The notes beneath the pieces were generated by a model that saw only the letters and a program-made list of their open reading frames with translations, had not been told where the DNA came from and did no database searches. A stretch of DNA of 64,000 bases from Lycorma delicatula (taxonomy: Eukaryota > Arthropoda > Insecta > Hemiptera > Fulgoridae). Shown here piece by piece: positions 43,790-54,990 of the stretch. How positions within the stretch are numbered: the first letter of the stretch is position 1; every line of letters begins with the position of its first letter. The DNA lies in NCBI RefSeq assembly GCF_047948215.1, contig NC_134465.1, positions 43,809,946 to 43,873,945 on the forward strand, read 5' to 3'. The translations under genes were made by a program, and so were the position numbers.

Positions 43790-44215
43790 GCATTTTTTTG
43801 GGGTGGGGGTGAGATTTTGAAAAAACTCTGTGGCAAATATTATTTTTTAATTGTTAATAAATGTCCCTAAGAAATACGAAAGACCTTATTTAGGCAAAAT
43901 CTCGAGATACTTGAGAGTGACCTTGCTCTACAGCCTCACTTCCTTAACCTTTCAAGTTAAAAATTTAATGAGATCAATGACCCATATATAGAAGTAATCT
44001 GACAGAGTTTGGTAAAAATCGGTCCAGTAGTTCTGGAGATATGAGGTAATTTAGAGTCCAACATCTAACACACGAATATTAACACCCGGGAAATTTTTAT
44101 CCGGTTTTTTGGGTTCCTTAGGTGTGAAAACGTGAAAATCCTGGAAAACCACATATGTTCAAATTTGACGATTACAATATTTTTCCTTCTAACGCTATCT
44201 AGACGGAAAAGTAAA
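43790..44215 (-). repeat. Family C repeat, copy 3, partial, minus strand
   Basis: Inverted match to 15901-16330, including CTTGCTCTACAGCC, TCCAGTAGTTCTGGAGATAT and CTTCTAACGCTATCTAGACG. The tRNA-like segment is missing. Confidence 0.8.
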
Positions 44216-44298
44216 ATTACGACAAAATAATTCACAATTTAGAACCAGTACTGAAAATTACTTAAGCTCATATTTACGTGTACGTTAAATGGAGATTG

Positions 44299-44325
<27 letters not shown>
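44299..44325. repeat. Poly(T) run, 27 bases
   Basis: Uninterrupted T tract; could be the A-tail of a minus-strand retroposon but nothing recognisable follows it. Confidence 0.9.
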
Positions 44326-44329
<4 letters not shown>

Positions 44330-44750
44330 AATTAAGAATCAATATTATTTTGTTAACTAGAAATATTTAATAAGAAATTCTTAGTAAATCTTCTTGCATA
44401 TAAATATTTTTTTTATAATTTACATTTTCAGACATAAAAAAATCTCAAAACGTAAAAAAAAATTTAATGTAATTTGAATCTTATACAACAAATATAGAAA
44501 TCTTTTTATTTAATTTAAAAGCTTTTATTTAACTCGCTTTAGGAATAATAAAATCTTGCAACTGCTATATCTTTTGATCTATCGTATGAAAATCAATGAA
44601 ATTTGGTAAACGTATGCAACTTCGATGACAATACAGCACTACGGTGTCAGAATTTGATAAATTATTAATTATTATCGTTATTATAATTGTAAGCGTAATG
44701 TATGAATTCGTTAAATAAAAATTCATAAATAATTAAAATTAAAATTTTAG

Positions 44751-44968
44751 CGGAAAGCGTGCGTTCAATTTTGCTTAGATCACAAGCAGAATTCGAAGAT
44801 GAACTTCAACTATGTGAGAACACGTACAAAGAAAGCGAATGGGTGCATTTTCCTAGATTGTTACTTGTCAGTCTGGACTGGAGAGGTTCCAGCAGACCTT
44901 TCCGCCACCTCGCGTCGTTATTGAAAATGAAAATTAATTGTTGTAAAAATAAATGTTGTTTTAAATAA
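44751..44968 (+). CDS. Candidate exon or orphan frame, unknown
   Basis: A frame with balanced composition follows AATTTTAG, a possible splice acceptor, at 44743-44750. Read from there it gives ESVRSILLRSQAEFEDELQ and then CENTYKESEWVHFPRLLLV, with Trp, Cys and acidic residues unlike the low-complexity frames around it. A GT (GAGAGGTTCC near 44880) could be a poor donor. Local GC content is higher than on either side and I saw no second copy in the window. The family is not recognised. It may be one exon of a host gene, a fragment of an unknown element, or chance. Confidence 0.25.
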
Positions 44969-46573
44969 ATTATAAAAACTGGGCCACGCTTTTATTTCAT
45001 TAAATATTTTCATTACTTTTAATTTTTAAATTTAATAATAATTGCATTTATTCATTTTTTATTTATTAGATATTTATATAATTTATTTTTTACATTTCAG
45101 TGCATTTTTATATTTGTTAATATATTATATTTTTTTGTTCAAAATTCTCAATTTAATTTAATTCTTATTTTTTACTTTTTAGAGGATTTTTCTAATTTGT
45201 TTCCTTTTTTTTATTAATGTTAATATTAGTTAAATATAAGCTTTATAAAAAGTAATTTTTTTTTTTTAAATTTACCCTAAATTCTTTCCAAATTATTTCA
45301 TAATAGGATTTTTATTTTTAATTTTATACGATGTGAATGAATTTTAGTAATCATATTTCACGGAAACACGAATTAAATCATATAAAATTTGAAGGTATTT
45401 TTTGTACTAAATTTTTTTTTTTAATAAATTCATTGACACTCTGAGTAACACCGGATAGTTAAGTCTTATTCTCTAACTACAAATTTATAAATATTATTTT
45501 ATTTTCTTTCGTTTTTGTGAAAATAGTATAAAAAAACAAAGTTACAATGACGCCGAGCTGATAAGTAAGACTTTAATTGAATTAAACCTAAAAACAATCA
45601 TAAAACAGAATAATTTCAGTCAATATATTACAATGTATAAAACATAATTTTTATCTTTATTTAAAAAAAAAAAGAAAAAAAAAGAATTTTGCAAGGGTTT
45701 TCATCAACTGATGATTTATTTTTTATTCTTTTGAATTTACGGAGGGTTATTCGTAAATAACAAATCATTATTACAGTAAAAAAAGAAGTCCGAAAGAGGT
45801 AGCTGCGGTTAACCGTAACTCAATTTAAGGGTTATAATGTAAGGGTTGTGACGATTTTTTTCTATACCATTCATTCCGCGGTTAACTCCTTTATTAGTTA
45901 AGGGTTGCAGTGACAATAATTAGGAATGTTGTCATCGGTATGAGGTACTAAAGGACGTTTTTTTTATTTATTGCTGTTTATTTCCTTCCTTAAAAAAAAG
46001 GTGCGTATGTGTGTATATATATATATATGTCAAATTGATGATAGTTGAGGAAATGTTTTTTTCTTATTATTTTTGACCACTCCTAAAATATATATTTTTT
46101 TCTTTTATTATGTGTAGATGAAGGGGGAAAAATTAAGTGTATGTATGTGCGCGTCTATACGTAAAGATTAAGTTAAAAAAAAGACAAGAAGACCCTAAAC
46201 GAGGTTGTTGTCCTTTAGGTATGATTTTTTTTTTGGTGTTGTAGGTAGTTTCTACCTATTCTCTATTATTGTAGTTTTTTGTTAAAAAAGGAGGCTTCTT
46301 TGAATACATAACGGGTACTGAAAACATTTCTCATAAAACATACATATTATATTTATCTTGAACTAAATTTTATTTTAAAAAAAAAACCGGAACAACCATT
46401 TTGTGGTGTAATAAATATTCCCACCAACGCATTATGGTATAACAAAAAAAAAAAAGAATAAACACAATATTTTTTTCCCAGAACTATTTCACAATAATTC
46501 TAGTATATCTAAGTAAATAAAATTATTTTCTTAAAAAAATGATTTCTTATGAAGTATTATATATATATATAAT
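44969..46573. other. AT-rich DNA without a recognised gene
   Basis: Many A and T homopolymers, short TA tracts near 46014-46028. No coding signal. Confidence 0.5.
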
Positions 46574-47765
46574 GGCTGCAGGGCATGCCTACAGCACGCC
46601 TCCATAACTAGGCCCCCGGGCGGGTTTGTCCTGACGGGCGGTGTCTCGGAATGGAATTATTAGGTGTCCAAAATTGATTACCTCTTGTGTAAAAATATAT
46701 ATATATTTTTTTTTGAATGATGAACGTTGATATAGAAAGTTAAATTAGAAATTTAATTCTAGAAGTTGATACTAACAATTCAGGATTTTCTGTTACTGAT
46801 CGGTTCATTCCGGTGCTGACTTTTTGGTTATACTTCATTATTTTATGAAGAAAAACAATCGCACGAATAAATAAAAAATATGAAAAAAAATTTTTAAACA
46901 CTGTTCTTAAATTAAACGCATTAAAAAATAATTCTTTTGAAAGTCCTAAAGAGTGGGAGGGGGGGGGGTGCCACGGCACTCAATTTTTTAAGCTGTTCAT
47001 CACGCATATGAAAAAATTGGCAAAAACATCAAATTTTTAATTTGAAGCTATGAGTTTTACATAATGTTACATTAAGATCAAGTTGTCAAATCCATTCTGA
47101 GATAAAGTTTTTACATATTTTTTATTTTCTACTATTTGGTCTTCGTAAGTTTATACTTTCTAGCTGCGTTAGCACACAGGTTTGAGCTTCTTTAGCCAAA
47201 GATCGGATCAGAGGTTTTAGGGTGTATGAGTGCAATCAAAACATACGGCTAACGATTTAATTTCCGGATAACCAAGATCCGGTTGATCAAGAGCATACCC
47301 GACGCATTTAAAAGATAGCGATTGATCTGCTGATACATATTCCGTTTTAATCGAGAAAATCGGACGAGCGGTTGCCGAGATATTACGGTGGCACCACATC
47401 CCACCCCGTTACCAATTTTCGAAGGCGACCCGGGGACACTTGAGAATATTATCATCCGACGGGTACCGCTGGGAGCAAATGATGGTAATATAGACCAAGA
47501 GGGTCGAACAGAGCGCTACGACCGACCGTTCTTGAGATATTTGCGATTTTCGTCCGAAAATTCGGATCCGGTTAAAAAGTACTAAATTTTCCAAAAACGT
47601 AGATATATATATATGGTATAACGATATATAATAACATAAAAAGTATACACCTGACTACCATGTGACATGTACGAACGAATCAGGATTTTCCGCTAGTTAT
47701 CGGGACATTCCGGTGCTAAGCTAAGGAGAGCACACCGATACATATACAAATGCCATTTATTATTA
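46574..47765 (-). repeat. Family A repeat, copy 3 (Helitron-type, minus strand)
   Basis: The 46574-46700 end matches copy 1, with a slightly mismatched hairpin (GGCATGCC / GGCGTGC) and a mutated CTAG (CAGCCAT). The middle and far parts (47060-47765) are the inverted equivalent of copy 2. The GGATTTTC...TTCCGGTGCT block occurs twice, near 46782 and near 47683, suggesting an internal duplication or two overlapping insertions. A G-run (10 G) lies near 46961-46970. Confidence 0.7.
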
Positions 47766-48236
47766 GGGTAGGATATGAGAGAATATTTATATATTTCTAC
47801 ATTTTTCTTCTTTTTTTACTTTTTTTATATTTATTGCATATTTACTTTCCAGGGCATCATAATCCTACAGCTATACGGAAGGAAGGAAAACATGGTAATC
47901 AGTTAAAAAATTGGGGTATGGGATATTTCGTATTTCTCTATGTTTCATGAACAGCGATCCAAAAAAAAACCATAAAAAGGAAAAGGTAATGTACGTACAT
48001 ACGTAAGTGTAGAACAAGGTTACCCTCAGAATCTCGAGATTATGATTAATTACGGTCATATTTTTCTTAGGCACATTTGTTAACGATTAAAAAATAACAA
48101 TAACTACACAAGAAAAGTTTTGCAAAATCGCACCCACACTCCAAAAAAATATTTTAATCACCGCTATGATGTGATGTCACTGGTGTGCGATAGAATTAAA
48201 TAAATGAATAATATTTAAACTGTGAAAAATTAACGC

Positions 48237-48318
48237 GGTCTGGCGGGGTATCGAACTCGATTGCCCGATCAACTCGGTACCCCGTATGTTAAACCTTGCG
48301 ATTACACCGGTCTATTGA
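48237..48318 (-). other. tRNA-like segment of family C
   Basis: On the minus strand, GGTGTAATCGCAAGG resembles the A-box region and GAGTTCGATACCC is a near-consensus B box, about 45 bases apart. This is the better-preserved copy. No functional tRNA fold is claimed. Confidence 0.55.
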
Positions 48319-48479
48319 CCGTACAAGCGAAATTTGTTCGATGGAAATTGTGAAATTACATTGGTTTAATTAGTGCTGGCCGTCGCTTCTACTACCGCCA
48401 CTCCCGCGCAAATCAAAATACGGTATGCGCACGCAATTTTCTTAGAATCATTGAATTAGATAAACGAAAAAATATTATA

Positions 48480-49812
48480 CAGAGTGGTTCAAAGAAACGG
48501 GAAATTTTGAAAGTTGTCTTGGTAGCCGTGGGCGATTGGTACCACTTGATAAGTGGCGCCAGCCTCTCTAACCTAACCTGCCATTTAGTTGTCATAGATC
48601 CTTGGAGTGGTGCGCAACGTCCATTTGCTATCAAAGTGTTTTACAAAAACAATGACAGTGTGGAGGGAGCGCGTAGAGAATTTCGCCGTCATTTTAATCC
48701 GGGACGGCACGACCGTGTTACATCAGCACATGCAATTAAAACATGGATATCTAATTTTGAGGAAACCGGTTCGGCAATGAAAAAGAAACCTCCAGGCCGT
48801 CAGCGAACCGTCCGTACACCACCGAATGTTCAAGCTTTACAAGATGCTGTCGCACGAAGTCCACATCGGTCAATCCGTCGTCTCTCAGCATCTTTACAAT
48901 CGCATAGTTCAAGTATTCGAAGAATGTTAGAGAAGGACTTGCAATACCATCCGTACAAGTTGCAGATCGTCCAGGAACTGAAACCGAACGATGCAGTAGT
49001 GCGAGCACAATTCTGTAATGTAATGCTTCAGAAGATAAACGATAACGAAGAGTTTGTTCAAGAACTGTGGATGTCAGACGAAGCGCATTTCCACCTCAGT
49101 GGATTTGTTAACAAGCAAAATTTCAGATACTGGGCGCAAGAAAATCCTACGCAGCTACACTAGCGTCCGTTGCACAGCCAGAAAGTTACCGTGTGGTGTG
49201 CTATGTCATCTTACGGTGTTATAGGCCCTTATTTTTTTGAGGATCACAACGGTCTTGCGATTACAGTGACGTCGGCTCGTTACGTAGCCGTGCTTGAAAC
49301 CTTTGTTGTGGAACAACAAAAGAGATTTCCACCGATTCTTAACACAGCCTGGTTTCAACAAGACAGAGCAACGTCACATACTGCACGAATATCGATGGCA
49401 GCTGTACGCCGATTGTTTGGACAACGTGTCATTTCATTAAATGGTGACATTAGATGGCCTCCCAGATCGCCTGATCTCTCAGTTTGCGATTACTTTTTGT
49501 GGGGTCACCTTAAAAGCAAAGTGTTCCACAGTAGACCTGCTACAACGGAAGAACTGAAGGCAAAGCAATTGAGGAAATTCCAGTTGAGATGTTACGTCAA
49601 ACCATGAACAATTTAACGAAGAGACTTCGTGAGTGTTTACATAGAAGAGGAGGTCACCTGGAAGATGTCATCTTTAAAAAATAAACTAAAATGTATGTAT
49701 CCTAAAATGGCAACATTTGTACAATTACTTGAAATAAAATTCATTTTCTAAAAAAAATATTTCATTAACGTTATTTAATTTTTAAAATTTCCCGTTTCTT
49801 TGAATCACTCTG
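48480..49812 (+). mobile_element. Mariner/Tc1-type transposon, 1333 bp, nearly intact
   Basis: TIRs of at least 29 bp differ at one position; both begin CAGAGTG and continue with TTCAAAGAAACGGGAAATTT. TA flanks at 48478-48479 and 49813-49814. It is inserted in family C. It has the fewest lesions of the DNA transposons in the window, so it is probably the youngest. Confidence 0.96.
48507..49684 (+). pseudogene. Mariner/Tc1-type transposase with two lesions
   Basis: A DDE/D transposase with a DUF4817-like helix-turn-helix head. The Met at 48507 starts the open frame, but homology probably begins near 48600 (AQRPFAIKVFYKNNDSVEGA), where an original start seems lost. Head: RREFRRHFNPGRHDRVTSAH and IKTWISNFEETGS. 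Linker: SPHRSIRRLSASL. Catalytic blocks: WMSDEAHFHLSGFVNKQN (first Asp), then a premature TAG at 49161-49163, KVTVWCAMSSYGVIGPYFFE, WFQQDRATSHTA (second Asp) and RSPDLSVCDYFLWGHLKSKV (third acidic residue). A one-base loss near 49564 shifts the frame. The remaining tail (MNNLTKRLRECLHRRGGHLE) ends at TAA 49682-49684. All three catalytic residues are visible. The break points show it is inactive. Confidence 0.95.
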
Positions 49813-49880
49813 TATTTAAATAACATGATATTTTAAATTAAGTTTTGCGTGTAAGCCTTGCATCAAAAACAACCACAGTT

Positions 49881-51437
49881 TTCAGTTTTTTTTATACTAT
49901 CAAAAATCTGTTGTCTTTGATGCAATACAGATGGTTTTTTTCAGCATTATATATATTAATATCAGATTCTACTTACGGTTTAATACGAAAATTTCTTTTG
50001 TAATCGCTAATTTCTAACCTCGTCTAAGCTTCTTCGGGGAGTAAAGCTTAAGGATAATGTCGGTCGTCCTTGATTCAAAAGGACATATCCCTTTCTTATG
50101 ATCATTTCCCTTAAGGGATATTTGAGTACGAGGAACATGTGTCCTTAACGATTATTTATAACTAGAAAAGAGGATTTTCAGAGAAATGATAACGATAATG
50201 TTAACGTTATATTTTTGGCTCGACTAACCTGAATAATATATGTTACAATCACCAGAATTACGTTAGATCTTTGAAGGGCTGCCTTACGGTTAACTTAACG
50301 GGGAACATTTTGATAAATAATTAACGAGAATTTTTGTACAATGTTTAGGAAGTTACGTCTTTGTTATATAGATACTAACTAGAATTTAGAAAAATACTGC
50401 AAACGGTAGTTTTAGGGGTGGTGTCGGATATTAGAGGGTGAATGTTTGTGTTACAGAAAGATATATATATATATATAGTAAAGGGATGCTCGGCTAGATA
50501 GATAGATGGATATTGGCTCCATCGGGAAAGAAGACTTAATGAACCAACTGAAAACTCCCCCTTGACCAATGAGGGATGACCGATCAATAATGAGAGATCA
50601 ACCATTACCGCAATCCTTCCCCCCGTTTTCTCTATCAAACGTAATACACATTTATACACACTTCTTATTGTATTTTAACTTTTTTTTTGTCAAAAGTTCT
50701 ACAAGACTTCCTCCTAATAGGATATATATATATATCTTCCATTAAGATAAAAGTTTGAGATATAATAAATCATTTTGTTATTTAGCAATTACTTTGTGAT
50801 TAATTATATAAAGATAATTAGATGAAATTGATGAAGTTGTTTGTTTATCAGTCTCTCAGTTTATCCAAAATTTCTCTTGCACGGGAATTCAGTTGCTATA
50901 TTAACAGTGAAATATCAAATAAATTTATCTTTTAATTTTTTGATAAATTTTACGTAATTTAGGAAGTTTTTTTTGTATAAAAATACGGGCATCGTCATCT
51001 TTGGTCACTTAATCTCAGAACTCCCCCCCCCCAAAAAAAAACCCAAATATTACATGAGTTAGGATAGTATCTCTGACTACACGGAAGTAAACTAAAGTAT
51101 TTACCCCTATTGTACGTATATGTTACCGTGAAAGACCGAAATATTTGGTTATTAAGACCTTCGCCGTTACATGTCGACAAACACAGATAATCTCTGATGG
51201 GGGGTCGAAACGAAAACTAGAAATTAAAAGAAAATCATACGATACCAATCTCTAAGGTAAACAGATTACGAGAAACCCTCATAAAAAAATTGAAGTTTTA
51301 ATTTACGCCAAGCATAACCTACGCTCGCTAACCCTGTCTAATTAACATAAAATACACAAATAATAAATTTTATTCTCCATCATTGGAGACGATGAATCAA
51401 ATTCACCGCATTCAGCATTCACTGATGGTGAAAGTTT
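49881..51437. other. AT-rich DNA without a recognised gene
   Basis: Contains a short TA tract (50461-50476) and a phrase, GCATAACCTACGCTCGCTAA near 51312, repeated at 57693. No coding signal. Confidence 0.5.
51312..51345. repeat. Short shared phrase, copy 1
   Basis: ATAACCTACGCTCGCTAACC plus flanking bases recur at 57693-57728 with TCTAATTAA following in both. Reverse complement contains GGTTAGCGAGCGTAGG. Confidence 0.7.
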
Positions 51438-51970
51438 AATAATAATAACAATAATTTATTTATTTATTTTGTTTTTTTGTGCAGCAGAACAGCTTTACAA
51501 AGCCTTCATATGTTGCACAGTATTACTTAAAAATATATGCAATAGTTACAATATCTTTAAAACAGTTATAAGTAACAATTCACATATAAATTGAAAATAC
51601 AATATTTAAATACATAAATATCCGAATACAATACTAATAATAAGTAATGCGAATAAGTAAACGAATAAAAAACATTCACAGCAATGGAAATAATAATTAA
51701 AGTTTCAAGTAACAATTCACAAAAAGTTTACAAAATTATAAATCAGTAAATTTACATCTTATAAATCAATAGAAAATTTACATATATATAATAACAAATG
51801 CAAGTTATGAGTCTGTGCATAACCATAAAAATAATATTAATAAAATGCTCCAAACAATTTTAGTAATAATAACTGATATCTATCACATTATCCAGTAATA
51901 ATAACTATAATTACAAAGAATAACAATTTAGTAATAATAATAATACTAATAATAATAATTTGTTTATTTG
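51438..51970. repeat. (TAA)n-rich DNA, probable LINE tail sequence
   Basis: Starts with AATAATAATAACAATAATTT and ends with another (TAA)n tract near 51935-51958. The block ACATATAAATTGAAAATACA near 51582 recurs near 53096. Probably decayed 3' ends of LINEs in the minus orientation. Confidence 0.4.
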
Positions 51971-51972
51971 CT

Positions 51973-52882
51973 TTGGTCAGTTATCCTGAAGCGAAGAAAA
52001 TTGTTAATCAGCGTACACCACGACCATCGACTTCTTATGCAGAAGCAGCGGCTGCCCCTTCCACATCAAAAATTAATGTGGATCATTTGCTTAACAAGAT
52101 GGCACCAAGTCTTGCGACAATGATTGAAAGAATCATTGATTCAAAGATTGAGTCGACTCATCATCTCGATTCCCCCAAGAGGGGAGAAGATCCCACCTCG
52201 TAGCGTGTCCGGTCGCTACACCACCCCCTCCGTTCCTAGCCAGTAGTGGCTTTAATGGAGGATGAGTAGTCGACTCATCAGAGAAAACAAAGTAATGATG
52301 AGAAGGCTCATCCTCGGACTGACGCCGTTGACATGAGAGACGCACCAGCGCCGTTTAAAAAACCAGCCAAATCTGCGATCGTAAAAGCCACCAACTAGCG
52401 TGGAAATTAAAAATCTTGACTTATCTGACAAAAAGAAACAGATCACTCCGTCGACTAGTCACAAGCCTAAAGAAATTGCGACAAGGAAATCCGAGTCTAC
52501 CGAAATGGAGGTGCAAGTTATTATTGAAAAAGCACCAGATAAAAATGATATAAAAACTGCAACAATGGAGCCTCCAAAAGCTCAAAGAACAGCTTCAGCG
52601 AGAGCATCTATTTCAGCTGGACCCAGCACTGCAGTAGAGATAGAATCCAGTTCATCAGCCGCGGAAAGTGCATCGCTTGCTAGTTTAGATTCAATAGCAA
52701 CGATGCTAACTACACCAACGATGTTTTTGTCTCCTGATGTAAGCCGGCGAACGTCATTGGCATCAGAAACAGAAGACCATGCCATGTCCGAGGCCTCAGA
52801 CACACTGTCATCAGAAGTTGAGGCCGTTTGCAGAATGGAAAAACGCAAGAAAAGATGGCCGAAAGGAAAGCCTAGAAAGTAA
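51973..52882 (+). pseudogene. Jockey-type LINE ORF1 (gag-like) C-terminal part, broken
   Basis: ORF1 proteins bind LINE RNA. The frame at 51973 gives VSYPEAKKIVNQRTPRPSTS and YAEAAAAPSTS, a typical stretch after the zinc knuckles of jockey-type ORF1. It stops at 52201-52203. A second frame from 52400 to 52882 is Ser/Glu/Ala-rich (about residues 40-145) and ends KRKKRWPKGKPRK, the typical basic C-terminus of these proteins. The 200 bases between the frames carry stops and a frameshift. The zinc knuckles themselves are lost upstream. Confidence 0.8.
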
Positions 52883-53047
52883 TATTCTGGATTCGATGTT
52901 ATAGAAGAATGTAAATTTTTTAACAGTTTTGATTCATGAGAATGTGAATCATTGAACCTTTTTTTTATTTTTTTATTTTTTGAAATGGGATGGGGCTAAT
53001 GACCAAAGTAGTCGATGCCCCTAAAAACCTCAAAAAAAAAAAAAAAA
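52883..53047 (+). mobile_element. LINE 3' end next to ORF1; ORF2 missing
   Basis: After the ORF1 stop there are only about 110 bases before GGGGCTAATGACCAAAGTAG, then TCGATGCCCCTAAAAACCTC and an A-tail at 53031-53047. The GGGGC and GCCCC arms form a stem. So ORF2 was deleted, or the RNA was spliced or templated short. Confidence 0.65.
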
Positions 53048-54005
53048 TCATATATCACATAAAATCACAAAAGAACAGCCTCAAGTCAACAACCCACATA
53101 TAAATTAAAAATACAATATTCCAAACACAATAATAATAACAATTATACAGTCAAATACAAAAAAATAATAATTAGAACTTTAAAAACGGTAGCTATGGAG
53201 TGATAATAAAAACACATAGATGAAAAATATACAAATCTTTGGTGAGGAGTCGCTTGGAGTACTCGACCGTGGTGTGGGAAATAGTACACGAGTTTTTGCT
53301 GAGTAAAACACGAGTAATAACTGCGTGTTTCCATAGGGAAGGAAAAGAAGAAGACAAGCTCCAATTAAACAGGGAATAATAATAATAATAGTAATAATCT
53401 GTATTTATTCCACAAAATAAATAAGATTACAAATGAAAATAAAATTATTTACAGTAATAAATTCTTAATACATAAACTTAGTACACAAACAACCAAACAA
53501 TATAAAATAGTATTAGTAAAATTTATTACATAATCTTGAGGAACTAGGTACCCCCTATAGTAATAACGGTATTGGAGGTTACCATCCAATTATTTATTTT
53601 TAGAAAGTAAAACAATAAACTAATCATTTATTGAATAACGGTCAAATGTGGATTTCCAAGTTGGATTTCAAAATTAATTATACGATACAATCCTTGCAGT
53701 AATATGATTTCAGCTAGTGATAAGATTATATACGCATACATACAGATTAAATAACTCAGAACCGTAAATACAATACAAGAATATAGTGATAAAATTGGAA
53801 ATTAAATTATCCTAGATAAAATTGAAATAAAAATAATGATAACAAAAATAAAGGTAATAAAAATCTGAAATTTTTTACCATCGATTCCACCCAGAAACAT
53901 AATCGATTAAAAAAACTCTCTACATCTTCAATTGACGACAGCCAATCATAAATTGATAGTAAATACCTTTTAGAGTCTTCTGTAGAATTAAATTCCCTTG
54001 GTAAG
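53048..54005. other. AT-rich DNA, no gene
   Basis: Contains (TAA)n at 53381-53397 and sequence akin to 51582-51620. No coding signal. Confidence 0.45.
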
Positions 54006-54007
54006 TG

Positions 54008-54280
54008 ATTAGTACAAGGTGAAAAGATAAAGATGCTACGATTTGCTGATGATATAGTAATTCTAGCCGAGAGTAAAAAGGATTTAGAAGAAACAATGAA
54101 CGGCATAGATGAAGTCCTACACAAGAACTATCGCGTGAAAATAAACAAGAACAAAACAAAAGTAACGAAATGTAGTAGAAATAACTAAGATGGACCACTG
54201 AATGTGAAAATAGGAGGAGAAAAGATTATGGAGGTAGAAGAATTTTGTTATTTGGGAAGTAGAATTACTAAAGATGGACC
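54008..54280 (+). mobile_element. Main LINE family fragment, plus strand, copy 6
   Basis: Covers the RT region from VQGEKIKMLRFADDIVILAE (54050) to EEFCYLGSRITKDG (54275). It has a stop in the middle (ATAACTAAG near 54184) and lacks both the upstream core and the 3' end. Confidence 0.9.
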
Positions 54281-54334
54281 ACTAAGAATCGAGTTATTTA
54301 AACGTTTTTATTCATACTTAGGTCCAAAAATATT

Positions 54335-54985
54335 TAATCACTTTTTTTTTGTCTTCCATCATTTGTCTGGTTTGATGCAGCTCTCCAAGATTCCCTATCT
54401 AGTGCTAGTGGTTTCATTTCAGTATACCCTCTACATCGTACATCCCTAACAATTTGTTTTACATATTCCAAACGTGGCCTGCCTACACAATTTTTCCCTT
54501 CTACCTGTCCTTCCAATATTAAAGCGACTATTCCAGGATGCCTTAGTATGTGGGCTATAAGTTTGTCTCTTCTTTTAACTATATTTTTCCAAATGCTTCT
54601 TTCTTCATCTATTTGCCGCAATACCTCTTCATTTGTCACTTTATCCACCCATTTGATTTTTAACATTCTCCTATAGCACCGCATTTCAAAAGCTTCTAAT
54701 CTTTTCTTCTCAGATACTCCGATCGTCCAAGTTTCACTTCCATATAAAGCGACACTCCAAACATACACTTTCAAAAATCTTTTCCTGACATTTAAATTAA
54801 TTTTTGATGTAAACAAATTATATTTCTTACTGAAGGCTCGTTTAGCTTGTGCTATTCGGCATTTCATATCGCTCCTGCTTTGTCCATCTTTAGTAATTCT
54901 ACTTCCCAAATAACAAAATTGTTCTACCTCCATAATCTTTTCTCTTCCTTTTTTCACATTCAGTGGTCCATCTTTGTTAAAATCG
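54335..54985 (-). mobile_element. Main LINE family fragment, minus strand, copy 7
   Basis: Poly(T) at 54341-54349 marks the A-tail. On the minus strand the frame from 54990 runs 218 codons unbroken, from NKDGPLNVKKGREKIMEVEQ to SWRAASNQTND and beyond. It is 5'-truncated just downstream of motif C. Its upstream limit lies almost exactly where copy 6 has its last 100 bases, so the two overlap slightly in content. Confidence 0.93.
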
Positions 54986-54990
54986 TACAA
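54343..54990 (-). pseudogene. LINE ORF2 C-terminal fragment (open)
   Basis: The C-terminal third of the LINE protein: CYLGSRITKDGQSRSDMKCR, YGSETWTIGVSEKKRLEAF, MRCYRRMLKIKWVDKVTNEE, DKLIAHILRHPG and GRPRLEYVKQIVRDV. It has no RT catalytic motif, so it is without function in spite of the open frame. It is almost identical to the corresponding part of the 38934 copy. Confidence 0.9.

Larger units (their letters stand above)
48005..49880 (+). repeat. Family C repeat, copy 2, split by a mariner
   Basis: Left part 48005-48478 and right part 49813-49880 are continuous with copy 1 when the mariner is removed. They contain TAGAATTAAATAAATGAATA and TACGGTATGCGC on the left, and TAAATTAAGTTTT with GCATCAAAAACAACC on the right. 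The tRNA-like segment is at 48237-48318 (minus). Confidence 0.88.

Noticed and set aside
54008..54985. Twin-priming inversion of one LINE insertion
   Set aside because: The inverted piece lies on the tail side, not the 5' side, and the two pieces overlap in content.
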